A DNA stretch of 64,000 nucleotides from NCBI GenBank assembly GCA_024233135.1, contig JACKPZ010000015.1:1-64000 (forward strand). Reading direction: 5' to 3'. A program made the position numbers and the translations under genes. The DNA is from Akkermansiaceae bacterium (GTDB taxonomy: Bacteria; Verrucomicrobiota; Verrucomicrobiia; Verrucomicrobiales; Akkermansiaceae). The notes under the pieces are model-generated. The model was given only the letters and a program-made list of their open reading frames with translations. It did no database searches and was not told the origin of the DNA. Positions 17,177-26,182 of the stretch are shown here, piece by piece; positions within the stretch are counted from its first letter, which is position 1, and each line of letters begins with the position of its first letter.

Positions 17177-19414
17177 TCATTCATGCGGTTTCTGTGAATG
17201 TGTTTCACTTTTGGTAGCACCCTGCCGCATCCCGTTCAAAACAGGATACGGATAGGTCAGGTTCGTCACTTCCGTGAAATGGCACCCGTCCCATTGGACC
17301 GGCATCGCGCAGAAGAACCACTTTCGCTCGCCTTCATCGCCCTTCCAGTGGCCGAAGACGCTGCGGACCAGAATTTTATTCACCCCCTTGCGAAGATGGA
17401 TCTTCACGGGCGGACGAAAGAAGTAACCTTCCCCGGTGAGTGGCACCTCGATGCGGCCTTTGCCCCAATCGGTCCATGGTAGACTCTTGAATTTCCAGTG
17501 TGGTGCGGGCACCGGTTTGTCGTTCAACCAGATGTTGCCGCCACTGAAGTCCCAACTGCCCGGTTCCGGCGCACGCGCCGAACGATAGCCTCCGGAATGT
17601 CCCCACATGCCATTCAAGCCGAACATGAGGTGGACATCCTGCTCGATGGGACTGTGGACATAAGTGAGCGCATAGCACGTTCCGGAATCCTTCCCCAGCT
17701 TTTCGGACATCGGCGTCGGCCAGTGATCGAGGCGGTATTGGTTGCGGTGCATGTTGAACATCGCCCAGAGATGGCGGAACCAGACGGCGCCGCCATACGC
17801 CGGGGATTCGTTCCATTTGAGCGTCCGCCCGTCGCAGATGTATTCGTCCTTGATGACTTTTTCGGGTTCGAAAGACGTGTCGTTCACACCTTTGTGGTTG
17901 AACGGGCCGATCAACCGCCACCGGATTTCCGATTGCTTCACATAGGCAAAAGGCTCGCGCCGGAACGCGTGGTCGCGATGCCAGATGAGGCGGTTTTCAA
18001 ACTCATCCAGCGCAGCCCATGCCGCCGTGCCTTTCTGCGGAAACGTGGCCATGAGATCCCTGCGTTTCTCAGCAGCGCCACGCCACAAACGTTCGGCAAA
18101 CGTGAGCGCAACCGGGTAAAACGGATACTGCTCCAGAATGCGCCGCTCCGACGACAACGCGCCGTCCGTCCAAACACACAACACGCCGCCAAGAGCGTTG
18201 CCGTTCCCGCGCGGCGCCTCGCAGGGCTGCTGGAAAAACGTCTGGAGCACGCCGGACTGCGAATCCATCCAGTCGAGGTAGAATCCGTTGCAGTCGATAT
18301 ATCTGTAGTTCTTGACTTCGCTGAGACTGTGCCCCGCCTCGTTATCACCCCAGCACATCAGCACGGCGTCCTGGTCGGGAATGTTGCCGGGATGCCAGCA
18401 GACCACTTCCTTGCCCAGCGTTCGCAAACGCGCGACCATTTCCGGCATGAATTCCTTCATGTGGACGCGCACCTCGTCGGAGCCGATGTGAAATAACGGA
18501 TCGGGGAATACCGCTGCTGCCTCGCCTACCACCTCCTTCATCGCCGCCAACCCCTGCGGGGTCTGCATCCCGAAGCCCATCGCGCGGGTGAACGCGGCGC
18601 TGTGGCCGGGCATGTCGATTTCGGGAACAACACGGACGTTGAGCTTCGCGCAAAACGCGACCAACTCTTTCAATTCCTCCTGCGTGTAGAATTTTCCCGG
18701 CTGACGCGTCGGCCATGAGGATTTCTCCGCCGTCAGTTGCGGAGAATTCCTCGTTTGAAAACGCCAGCCCGGATCGTCCGTCAGGTGCAGGTGCAACAAA
18801 TTGATTTTGTAGCGGGCGAGTCGGCGCACCATGTCTTTGACGAACGCGACCGGCATGTGATTGCGCCCGACATCGAGCATCACGCCACGAATCTCAAATG
18901 CCGGCGCATCCTCAATGCGGCCCTGTGGCAGAGCGAAGCCATCGCCGCCGGCCTTCACCAACTGGCGCAGCGTTTGGAGCGCGTTGAAAAACCCGCCGAA
19001 CTCTGACGCGCCAATCTTGATATGGCCGTCGGTGATGGCCAGCGTGTAGGCCTCCTTCGAGAGCGCGCCGGTCCCGGAAGGCTTCCGTTCGAAGACAATG
19101 TGACAGGCGCCAGACTTGTGGTTGCGCGGGATCTTCAAGTCGCTGCAAACATCGGCCAACTCACCACGGATCCACGCGGCGTGCTCCACGCCCTCGGGGA
19201 TGGTTTCACCGGGCAGGAAGCCGGAAAAGCGAATGGTTTCATTTTTCAATACGACCTTTGCCGGATAAGGAATCAGCGGCGCCGTAGCAGTGTCGGTCTT
19301 TGGCGTGGGGAGAGTCCATCCATTAGCGGCATATGCCGTGGTGCCGGTGCCGATCAGGACAGCCGAGGCCACGCGGCGCAAGCGGAAGAACATATTTGTC
19401 ATGATGCGATTCAT
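17177..19414 (-). CDS. GH20 beta-N-acetylhexosaminidase, exported
   Basis: About 745 residues. The start at 19414 gives MNRIMTNMFFRLRRVASAVL, a signal peptide; ATGs at 19402 and 19393 are alternatives. A GH20b-like N-terminal domain (about 35-150) precedes the TIM barrel with FEIRGVMLDVGRNHMP, HLHLTDDPGWRFQ, VVPEIDMPGHS and the catalytic Asp-Glu pair in HIGSDEVR (313-314). The C-terminal ~250 residues (from RWRLIGPFNHKG) resemble the tail of the GH33-GH20 fusion at 28461. It removes terminal GlcNAc/GalNAc from glycans. Downstream it overlaps the SGNH start by ATGA; upstream the AEC permease ends 26 nt away. Codon use is visibly less GC-rich than in the flanks. Confidence 0.9.
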   Translation of the reverse strand: MNRIMTNMFFRLRRVASAVLIGTGTTAYAANGWTLPTPKTDTATAPLIPYPAKVVLKNETIRFSGFLPGETIPEGVEHAAWIRGELADVCSDLKIPRNHKSGACHIVFERKPSGTGALSKEAYTLAITDGHIKIGASEFGGFFNALQTLRQLVKAGGDGFALPQGRIEDAPAFEIRGVMLDVGRNHMPVAFVKDMVRRLARYKINLLHLHLTDDPGWRFQTRNSPQLTAEKSSWPTRQPGKFYTQEELKELVAFCAKLNVRVVPEIDMPGHSAAFTRAMGFGMQTPQGLAAMKEVVGEAAAVFPDPLFHIGSDEVRVHMKEFMPEMVARLRTLGKEVVCWHPGNIPDQDAVLMCWGDNEAGHSLSEVKNYRYIDCNGFYLDWMDSQSGVLQTFFQQPCEAPRGNGNALGGVLCVWTDGALSSERRILEQYPFYPVALTFAERLWRGAAEKRRDLMATFPQKGTAAWAALDEFENRLIWHRDHAFRREPFAYVKQSEIRWRLIGPFNHKGVNDTSFEPEKVIKDEYICDGRTLKWNESPAYGGAVWFRHLWAMFNMHRNQYRLDHWPTPMSEKLGKDSGTCYALTYVHSPIEQDVHLMFGLNGMWGHSGGYRSARAPEPGSWDFSGGNIWLNDKPVPAPHWKFKSLPWTDWGKGRIEVPLTGEGYFFRPPVKIHLRKGVNKILVRSVFGHWKGDEGERKWFFCAMPVQWDGCHFTEVTNLTYPYPVLNGMRQGATKSETHSQKPHE

Positions 19415-19440
19415 TTTCCGATCAAGGCCAATGCGACGGT

Positions 19441-20388
19441 TTACGAGAACACAAACTTCAGACCGAACTTGATCCAAAGCGGCGTGGTCATGAGGCTCAC
19501 CACGGATGAGGCCAGCACAATCCGCAGCGCCAGTGCCGGGTCGCCGCCGTAGTGCCGCGCCATCACGATCGGCACCACCGCCGCCGGCATCGCCGCCTGG
19601 ATGACGAGCACGCGCTTCAATTCCACCGAAGCCGGCAAATACTTCGCGAGCAGCAACAGTCCCAGCGGCAAAACGGCCGTTCGCAGCACCAGAGCAGGCA
19701 GTATCATCAGCCAGCCCTCGCCCGAGCGCAGTTCTCCAAGGTGATCCGCAATCGTCGCGCCCACGAGCATCAACGCGAGGGGGAACGCGCATTGCCCGAG
19801 CAGATGCAGCACCTTCACCAGTGCCACCGGTGTATGCGCCATCGCGCCGGTGAAGTTCAGCCCGAGCGCGAGAATGACGGAGAAGAGCGGCGCGTTGAAA
19901 ATGTGCTTCCAGGCGCCGCCCGCGTGTCCGCCCGTCAACAAAAGGAGCAACAAACTCCACAAGCACGCCTCCACCCCGACATTGTGAAGGAACAGCACTC
20001 CCGTGGTGCGGTCATCAAAGAGAAGCAACGTCAGCGGCAAGGGAACATAGGCGTAATTCTGCAGACCTGTCGTGAGCGCGAAAGTGCGGCGCGCGGGTGT
20101 GCCGCTGAAGTTCATCCAGCCGCAGCCAAACCACACAACCACCACGCTCAACGCAACGGTGACCCCTCCAACCACTGGCGCGAGGAACAGGTTCCGCACA
20201 TTGTTGAAGGCGGGGTTGCCCGCAGCCGTGTCGAGGATGAGACAGGGCATGAGCAGGTTGATGACGACACGAAAAAGGCTCTGGTCCGCCTCCTCGCTCA
20301 ACCAATTCAGCCGACGGATGACCAATCCCGCCGCCATGATGGCAAATACAGGAATGACCGCGTTAAGAACTGTGCTGAACTCACTCAT
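19441..20388 (-). CDS. AEC (auxin efflux carrier) family permease
   Basis: 315 residues from MSEFSTVLNAVIPVFAIMAA; the gene opens directly into the first membrane helix. About ten hydrophobic helices are visible, with the family pattern in NLLMPCLI (discontinuous helix near 50-60) and the repeat-like QAAMPAAVVPIVMARHYG near the end. AEC proteins transport small organic anions. It is the first gene of the operon with GH20 and the SGNH esterase, suggesting transport of a product or counter-ion of glycan breakdown; the substrate is not predictable from sequence. Confidence 0.85.
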   Translation of the reverse strand: MSEFSTVLNAVIPVFAIMAAGLVIRRLNWLSEEADQSLFRVVINLLMPCLILDTAAGNPAFNNVRNLFLAPVVGGVTVALSVVVVWFGCGWMNFSGTPARRTFALTTGLQNYAYVPLPLTLLLFDDRTTGVLFLHNVGVEACLWSLLLLLLTGGHAGGAWKHIFNAPLFSVILALGLNFTGAMAHTPVALVKVLHLLGQCAFPLALMLVGATIADHLGELRSGEGWLMILPALVLRTAVLPLGLLLLAKYLPASVELKRVLVIQAAMPAAVVPIVMARHYGGDPALALRIVLASSVVSLMTTPLWIKFGLKFVFS

Positions 20389-20424
20389 GGGAACAACCGC
20401 CAAAAGGCGCGGCAATCGTCATGT

Positions 20425-21426
20425 TTAATCCGACTCCTCGGTGCGGTCCATTCGGCTCTTGTGTAATCTCAAGGTTTCGAGCTGTGATCCGACGCTCTGA
20501 AGGAGTCGTGGGTCGGCGCCGCTGGTTGACAGCCACTTCGCCGCCTCTTCCGGGCTGCGGTCGAGTGCCCAGGCGGTGATTACGCTTTCAAGCATGTCCG
20601 GGTGCCGAGCCAACGACCAATCCGCAACAGTGGCCGGGTCTTCCGCAACGCAATCCCGGATGTCGTGCCAATCGATTTCCAAAGGCACATTCGTGGCATC
20701 AAAATAGTCGAGCGCAGCCAGCCTGGTGCCGACTTCCTCCAATCCCATGGCAAAGCCAATGGCAAGGAACGACGGGGCGGAGGACTCCCGAATGCAGGCC
20801 AGTGCGTTCTCCACGGTTTCGGCGTAGCCGGCGCAGGACAATGCATTTCGTAGGATCCATTCTCCTTGGTCCTTCGGCAGGATCCTGGGATCGTCCTCGG
20901 TGGCCCGGAAGAACTCGTGCAAGGCTTCCAGTTTGTCGTTCCTGCCAAGCAAGCCGGCGGCCATGGCCGCGATCAGGTCTCCGCGGAATACGCTGCTCGC
21001 GCTGCCTGCGTCTAGTTGGGTATTCAACCAGTCATGTGCTGCATCCGGATCGAGCATCGCCCACCCCGAGAGAAGGCGGAGTTCCTCTTCCGGATGTGCC
21101 TCCAAAAAAGAACCGGGATCGCTCGACAACGCATCACGCTCGGAGGCGGTCAGTAGCGAAGGAAGGCGGAACGGTTTTTTCCAAATGCTTCGATCATCGT
21201 GCCGCGGACGGGAATCGGCCGCTTGGTGCGTCGCGGCAGGAGTCAACGAGGTGTTGTGTTCGATATCCGCGGCATCGAACCCCCACCGGGAGGATCGGAA
21301 AAGGTGTGGCCGGAGGATCATTACCGCCACCGCAATGAGGAGGATCGCAACCGCAGCCAGGATATGCGGGTTGAGTGTCTTGTAGATCGCATTTGAAGTT
21401 TGCTGAGTAGGATTCCTCCTGGCCAT
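20425..21426 (-). CDS. Membrane-anchored hypothetical protein, verrucomicrobial type
   Basis: About 333 residues starting MARRNPTQQTSNAIYKTLNP. One transmembrane helix lies at roughly 20-40 (HILAAVAILLIAVAVMIL), followed by a helical domain rich in Asp, Glu, Ala and Trp with loosely repeated units (LDPDAAHDWLNTQ, EDPATVADWSLARH, SPEEAAKWLSTSG). This unit pattern resembles large families of uncharacterised repeat proteins in Verrucomicrobiae. No enzymatic motif was recognised. It lies 36 nt upstream of the AEC gene on the same strand and might be co-transcribed. Composition is less GC-rich than the typical genes of the window. Confidence 0.7.
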   Translation of the reverse strand: MARRNPTQQTSNAIYKTLNPHILAAVAILLIAVAVMILRPHLFRSSRWGFDAADIEHNTSLTPAATHQAADSRPRHDDRSIWKKPFRLPSLLTASERDALSSDPGSFLEAHPEEELRLLSGWAMLDPDAAHDWLNTQLDAGSASSVFRGDLIAAMAAGLLGRNDKLEALHEFFRATEDDPRILPKDQGEWILRNALSCAGYAETVENALACIRESSAPSFLAIGFAMGLEEVGTRLAALDYFDATNVPLEIDWHDIRDCVAEDPATVADWSLARHPDMLESVITAWALDRSPEEAAKWLSTSGADPRLLQSVGSQLETLRLHKSRMDRTEESD

Positions 21427-21713
21427 GTGGATGTGCGGTTCGTCGGCAACGAATCTCACGGTCCGTATTTCCGTGGAAGGGGTGGCTTCTGGTTGGAAAA
21501 GCCGACCGGGACGGATTTTGGGGACTGGAATTCGTTCTTCGAACATTTTTCCGCGCCCGCAAGGAATCGTTCGGCATCTTGCCCTCCTCCAGTAGCGGAA
21601 TCTCCGCTCGTTCAATCCACGAACGTGCGAAGTTCCGACGCGAGAACCGTGCGCCAATCATCTACTGCCCGCCGGAAAAATCCGAACGCAAGGCAAAGCC
21701 CCGAACCGAGTAA

Positions 21714-21893
21714 ACCGAGGCAAGGCGGCGGACCAAGGGGTTGCGCGAAGGCATGAAAGCCCGTATGCGGGAAGAGTTCGGAAGGAGCAGCCAGACCTTG
21801 AAGGCGGCCACGGCGGAGCCCGTCTTCTCATGGATCAAGGACACCCTCGTCTTCCGCCGCTTCCAGCCGCGAGGCCGGGCCGCCTCCCGCTGA
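21714..21893 (+). pseudogene. Decayed transposase C-terminal fragment
   Basis: A ~60-codon open segment after an in-frame TAA at 21711 reads RRTKGLREGMKARM..., then ATAEPVFSWIKDTLVFRRF and ends RGRAASR-stop. The block EPVF-x-x-IK-x(3)-x-FRRF-x-x-RG is the C-terminal signature of IS1182/IS5-type DDE transposases (the E being catalytic). No N-terminal part, terminal repeat or duplication was found, so it is a remnant. The remainder of the 546-base gap between 21426 and 21973 shows nothing else recognisable. Confidence 0.55.
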
Positions 21894-21972
21894 CCCGCCC
21901 GTGCTGTGGTTGGTCGACAAATCCAGCCACTTTGGTGATGGAAACCCGCGTTTCGCAGCGTTTCTTCGAGCC

Positions 21973-24117
21973 GTGATTTTGTTCCAGCCTTCCAAGCCTT
22001 TGTTCGTTTCGAAAATCCTCGTCCTGCTGACCTCGGCAACACTTGCCGCCGCTCCGGCGCGCAAGGTGAGCTACGAGCCCCTGCCGCCCCCCGCGTCGTC
22101 CTCGCGAACGAATCTGTTTCTCCATCAACCGGTGACCGCCAGCGGCCACTGGGACGCGCAGAAACCGCAGGGCGCGGTGAACGGCAAGCGCGACACCGCC
22201 GACCACTGGGCCTGCGAGAACCTGCCCGTCTGGCATCAGGTGAATCTGCCGGAACCGACAACCCTCGCCGCCATCCGCGTGTGGCCGTACTGGGGCGACG
22301 GGCGGATCTATCAGTTCAAGGTCGAAGGCTCGGCCGACGGCGAAACATGGACGCTGCTCGGCGACATGAGCGGCAACAGCATCGCGGCGACGGAAGAGGG
22401 CGTGCTGTTCACCTTCGATCCACGGCCGGTGAAACATGTTCGCACCACCTTCCTTGGGAATTCCCGGGGAAAGGAGAACGGCGGCCACCTGGTCGAGATC
22501 GAAGGCTACGGCCGGATCCCGGATTCCGGCATCGGCGGCGGCATCGGCAGCATCGATCTGCGCTACCCGCCGGAAGGTCCGATCGATGAGGTCCGACCTT
22601 TCGCCGACGGCATCGACCTCACCGCATGGCGCGGCGAACGCGTGAGCGCCCAGCTCGTCCTGCAGGCGGAGGGGACGCAGGAAAATGTTCGTTTCCGTCC
22701 GTCGACGGTCGTCTCGGGAGGCAGCCGGATCGCCATCGAGCCAAGTTTCGTCCGCTACACGCTCGCCGACGGCAAAGCGCAGAGCGACATCCTGGACGAC
22801 GCCTCCTCGCTGCCGCTGCCCGCCGGTCGCAACCGCCCGGTTTGGGTCCAGCTCGATGTGCCGGCCGACGCCCGCCCCGGAGAATACCGCGGCGAACTGG
22901 CGATCGACTCCGACTCATCCTCGGTTTCCGTTCCGGTGCGGCTGCGTGTGCTTCCCGCCGTGCTGCCCCCGCCGCAGCGCTGGAGTTTCCATCTCGACCT
23001 CTGGCAGCACCCGCAGGCCGTCGCCCGCTGGCACGATGTGCCCGCATGGTCGGACGCCCACCTCGCGCTGCTCGAGCCGTCGATGAAACGCCTCGCCCAA
23101 GCCGGCCAGAAAACGATCACCTGCGCGATCATCGAGGAACCGTGGAACGGCCAGACCTACGACCACTTTCCGACAATGATCGACTGGCGCCGGAAAGCCG
23201 ACGGCTCCTGGAGTTATGACTACACCATCTTCGACCGCTGGGTCGGCTTCATGAGCGTGCGCTGCGGGATGGAGCACGCGCGCATCCACTGTTACTCGAT
23301 GCTGCCGTGGTCGCTCAAGTTCCGCTACTTCGACGAAGCGGAGAACCGCCATGTCGATCTCGCCCTGCAGCCGGGCAGCGAGGCGTATGACGAGTTCTGG
23401 GGCCGCTTTCTCGAAGACTTCACCCGCCACCTGAAATCCAAAGGCTGGCTCGAGCGCACGCGCATCGCCGTGGACGAGCGGCCGGACGCGCAGATGCGCG
23501 GCGCGCTCGGCACCTTGGTGAAACACGCGCCCGGCCTGCAGGTCGCCTCGGCGATCAACCACCCGAGCGACCTGACGAAGAACGTCGATGACATCTCGCC
23601 GATCATCAACCACAGCGACCGCTTCCCACGCGACCTGCTCGACGCCCGCCGCACGGCGGGCCATCTCACGACCTTCTATGTCTGCACCCATCCGCCGGTG
23701 CCGAACACCTTCACGTTCTCCCCACCCGCGGAGTCCGAGTGGCTGCCCTTGTTCGCCGCGGCCAACGGCTTCGACGGCTTCCTGCGCTGGGCCTACCATT
23801 CGTGGGTCGAAAACCCGCTGGTCTCCACCGACTTCACGTCCTGGCCGTCCGGCGATTGTTTCCTCGTCTATCCCGGCGACCGCTCGTCGGTGCGCTTCGA
23901 GCGGCTGCGCGATGGCATCGAAACCTTCGAGAAAATCCGCCTCTTGCGCGAACACGCCCGCAAGAACCCGGCGCTCGCGGATGGACTCCGGAAACTCGAC
24001 CAAGCCCTCGCCGGCCTCACCTGGAAACATGGATCGGCACCCGGTGTGCACGCCGCCGATGTCCGGCTCGTGAATGACATCGTTCGCGAAATGAGCGCCG
24101 CTCAGCCCGCCTTTTGA
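21973..24117 (+). CDS. GH123-like (DUF4091) glycosidase with discoidin-type domain
   Basis: About 714 residues from the GTG at 21973; TTG 22000 or GTG 21901 are alternatives. The first two give a signal peptide (LFVSKILVLLTSATLAAAPA). A discoidin/F5-8C-like carbohydrate-binding domain (LHQPVTASGHWDAQKPQGAV through VEIEGYGR, about 45-170) precedes a beta-sandwich and the DUF4091/GH123 catalytic barrel. An adjacent Asp-Glu pair, the known catalytic type for GH123, occurs in RIAVDERPD (about 501-502 from the 21973 start). GH123 enzymes release beta-GalNAc. Its 3' end overlaps the convergent GH16 gene by 16 bases. Confidence 0.75.
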   Translation: MILFQPSKPLFVSKILVLLTSATLAAAPARKVSYEPLPPPASSSRTNLFLHQPVTASGHWDAQKPQGAVNGKRDTADHWACENLPVWHQVNLPEPTTLAAIRVWPYWGDGRIYQFKVEGSADGETWTLLGDMSGNSIAATEEGVLFTFDPRPVKHVRTTFLGNSRGKENGGHLVEIEGYGRIPDSGIGGGIGSIDLRYPPEGPIDEVRPFADGIDLTAWRGERVSAQLVLQAEGTQENVRFRPSTVVSGGSRIAIEPSFVRYTLADGKAQSDILDDASSLPLPAGRNRPVWVQLDVPADARPGEYRGELAIDSDSSSVSVPVRLRVLPAVLPPPQRWSFHLDLWQHPQAVARWHDVPAWSDAHLALLEPSMKRLAQAGQKTITCAIIEEPWNGQTYDHFPTMIDWRRKADGSWSYDYTIFDRWVGFMSVRCGMEHARIHCYSMLPWSLKFRYFDEAENRHVDLALQPGSEAYDEFWGRFLEDFTRHLKSKGWLERTRIAVDERPDAQMRGALGTLVKHAPGLQVASAINHPSDLTKNVDDISPIINHSDRFPRDLLDARRTAGHLTTFYVCTHPPVPNTFTFSPPAESEWLPLFAAANGFDGFLRWAYHSWVENPLVSTDFTSWPSGDCFLVYPGDRSSVRFERLRDGIETFEKIRLLREHARKNPALADGLRKLDQALAGLTWKHGSAPGVHAADVRLVNDIVREMSAAQPAF

Positions 24118-24881
24118 TAGACCCGCACCCAGTCGATCTCCATGTGGGCCGGATAGTCCTTCGGATCGGCCTTGCCGACCCACTTGCCGCCGATCTGCAT
24201 CGAGAGGATCAGATAGAACGGTTGGTCGAAGGGCCATTGTTCCTCTCCTTTTTCCGGAACCTTCGGATAGGTCAGCGTCGGCTTGCCGTTCACGGTGAAG
24301 ACGATCTTTTCCGCGTCCCACTCGGCGCCGTAGGTGTTGAACCCGTCACGATCGATCGGCGCGGTCGTTCCTTTCGGAGGGTTCTTTTTGCTCTTGTCGA
24401 TCTCGTTGGCGTAATACGAGTGGATCGTCTGATAGACCTTGTCGTCGTGGTTGAGGTGTTCCATCAGGTCGATTTCGCCATTGCGCGGCCAGCGGCCTTT
24501 CGAGCCGAGCATCCACAGCGCCGGCCAGGCGCCCTTGGCGGATTTGAAACGCGCGCGGATCTCCACCTTGCCGTGGGTGAACTCGGATTTCCCCTTGCTG
24601 GTGATGCCACCGGTGAGGAACGGCGACTTGTCCTCCGTCGTGTCCGGATTGACGATCCCGATGAGCTTGAGTGTCCCGCCGCCGATCTTGAAGCAGCGCG
24701 GGTCCTTGGTCATCGTGTTGCACCAGTCCGGAGTGCTCCGCTCGCAAGGGGACCACTTGGTCTTGTCGATGAACGATTCGTTGAACTCGTCGTTCCATAC
24801 CAGCTTCCAGGCGGGTGCCCGTGCGGAGGCGACGGGCGGAAAAGCGAGAAGGAGCAGGAGCAGGAGCACGATGCGTTTCAT
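24102..24881 (-). CDS. GH16 family endo-glycosidase, exported
   Basis: 259 residues. Signal peptide MKRIVLLLLLLLAFPPVASA, then a single GH16 beta-jellyroll domain. The catalytic motif is GEIDLMEH (Glu136, Asp138, Glu141), preceded by WPALWMLGSKG; VRVYQK closes the fold. GH16 enzymes cut beta-1,3/1,4 glucans, galactans and, in mucin degraders, O-glycan chains; substrate cannot be read here, but the sialidase, GH20 and GH123 neighbours favour galactose/HexNAc chains. No carbohydrate-binding module is attached. Convergent with the GH123-like gene. Confidence 0.9.
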   Translation of the reverse strand: MKRIVLLLLLLLAFPPVASARAPAWKLVWNDEFNESFIDKTKWSPCERSTPDWCNTMTKDPRCFKIGGGTLKLIGIVNPDTTEDKSPFLTGGITSKGKSEFTHGKVEIRARFKSAKGAWPALWMLGSKGRWPRNGEIDLMEHLNHDDKVYQTIHSYYANEIDKSKKNPPKGTTAPIDRDGFNTYGAEWDAEKIVFTVNGKPTLTYPKVPEKGEEQWPFDQPFYLILSMQIGGKWVGKADPKDYPAHMEIDWVRVYQKAG

Positions 24882-25037
24882 GAGGTCTGCCTACGTGGTT
24901 CGCGGCGACTTCTTCCAAGGGCGTCGGCAAACTGGTCGGCTTGGAAAACCGTATGGGTCGTAATGACCGTGGTGCGGATCATGACAGGTTGTTGATCATG
25001 TGAAGGCCAGTGCCGGACCCATCCCCACACCTGTATA

Positions 25038-26174
25038 ATGAAGCATTCCATTTTGAATCCATGCCCGGGCCTCCTACTGATGGTTGTGATCACAAGCAGC
25101 GCCGCCTTGGCACGGGATCTCCCTCCATTGCCCACCGGGGCGAAGCTGGTTCTTGAGGAGGATTGGAGCGAGGGGAGGATTGATCCGGCCCGCTGGTACC
25201 TGCCGCGCAAGAAGTGGGGGCAGGGAAACCACGGCGTGTCCCCGGAGAACGTCCGCATCGAACGCGAGATGATCGCGGGCAAGGAGCGGCACATACTCGT
25301 CTGTCAGGCGAATGGCGACCTCTACGACGGTCCCGTGATCGGCTACGAAGGACGGCGGACCCGGGTCGGCGGGATCGTGGTCACCCGTGGGTTCTTTGCC
25401 TCCGGGCGCTATGAGGTGGTCATGAAGATCGGCGGCGTGGAGCCTCGCGACGGCGGCCCCGCGGATCCGATGCGCCCGAAAGGGGCGGTTCCGGCGGTCT
25501 GGACGTACGGCTACCGCTACGTGACGGTGACGAAGGAGGGAATGGACTCCTTCCATGCCGGCGAACCGCTCTACAACCCGCACCTGAAGGCGTACGGGGT
25601 CGGCGCGAACGAGTACTGGTCGGAGCTTGATTTCCCGGAGTTCGGCAAGGGCGGGGATTTCGACAAGGCGCTCTACAACACTTTCCTCCAGAACAAGCAC
25701 CAGCCCCGCACCTTCGAAGTGAAGCCGATGATCGACGGGCGCTACCACACGCTGACCACCGAGTGGCGGACCAAGCTGGTGCCGATCGAAGGGGTGTCGG
25801 ACTCGCAGGTCGTGGAGAAGGACGGCTACCATTGGGTCCATGACCGCGCCGTTCCCTTCGATCAGTACCTCGGCAATCCGCTCAAGCGGCTTGGAAAGGA
25901 CCGTTACGCGGTGCATGCCGGAGATCGGGCGGTGCATTATCTCGACGGGGTGAAGGTGGCCGAGAACCCGACTTTCGTTCCCTCCATGGCCGCCCAGCTC
26001 AATCTCGGCGTGTGGCTGCCCGGTTGGGGCGGCCCGGCCCCTTGGAAACAGAGCACGGTGTCCTTCGGGCCGGTGCGCATCTGGCAGTATTTCGATCCGG
26101 GCGATGTGCGCGGGATCCTCATCCACGACATCGATGACACCTTCGAGGCGGATGGCGCGCCGCTGAAAAAGTGA
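25038..26174 (+). CDS. GH16-like exported glycosidase, first tandem copy
   Basis: 378 residues with signal peptide MKHSILNPCPGLLLMVVITS. The body is a concanavalin-like jellyroll with GRYEVVMKIGG, AVPAVWTYGYRYV and, at the expected position, SELDFPEFG (Glu196, Asp198, Glu201), a GH16-type ExDxxE motif. It ends VSFGPVRIWQYFDPGDVRG. It is more distant from classic GH16 than the 24102 gene and may belong to an uncharacterised subfamily. The whole domain is repeated, with high similarity, in the C-terminal half of the next gene 8 nt downstream, so the pair arose by tandem duplication. Same-strand spacing suggests co-transcription. Confidence 0.8.
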   Translation: MKHSILNPCPGLLLMVVITSSAALARDLPPLPTGAKLVLEEDWSEGRIDPARWYLPRKKWGQGNHGVSPENVRIEREMIAGKERHILVCQANGDLYDGPVIGYEGRRTRVGGIVVTRGFFASGRYEVVMKIGGVEPRDGGPADPMRPKGAVPAVWTYGYRYVTVTKEGMDSFHAGEPLYNPHLKAYGVGANEYWSELDFPEFGKGGDFDKALYNTFLQNKHQPRTFEVKPMIDGRYHTLTTEWRTKLVPIEGVSDSQVVEKDGYHWVHDRAVPFDQYLGNPLKRLGKDRYAVHAGDRAVHYLDGVKVAENPTFVPSMAAQLNLGVWLPGWGGPAPWKQSTVSFGPVRIWQYFDPGDVRGILIHDIDDTFEADGAPLKK

Positions 26175-26182
26175 TATGTTGC

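Larger units (their letters stand above)
14839..17180 (-). pseudogene. SGNH/GDSL esterase gene split by an IS element
   Basis: The 5' part (17180 to 16544) encodes a signal peptide and an SGNH esterase N-terminus with VDLIFVGDSIMHMF and VVMAGTNNLTG. The 3' part (15061 to 14839) encodes KIQEINRLVLSLGKKEH and the catalytic FHDTAHPNARGY block. Joining them through a single TTAG copy restores one frame, ...AELNP-K-IQEINRLV..., giving an intact protein of about 287 residues resembling the platelet-activating-factor acetylhydrolase-like GDSL family. Its ATG overlaps the stop of the GH20 gene (ATGA, 17177-17180), so it was the last gene of an AEC-GH20-SGNH operon. As it stands the product is cut before the Asp/His residues and should be inactive unless the element excises precisely. 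Confidence 0.9.

Noticed and set aside
21662..22261. A ~200-codon minus-strand frame at the start of the GH123-like gene
   Set aside because: Arg-rich and motif-free; the plus strand carries the transposase remnant and the glycosidase domains.
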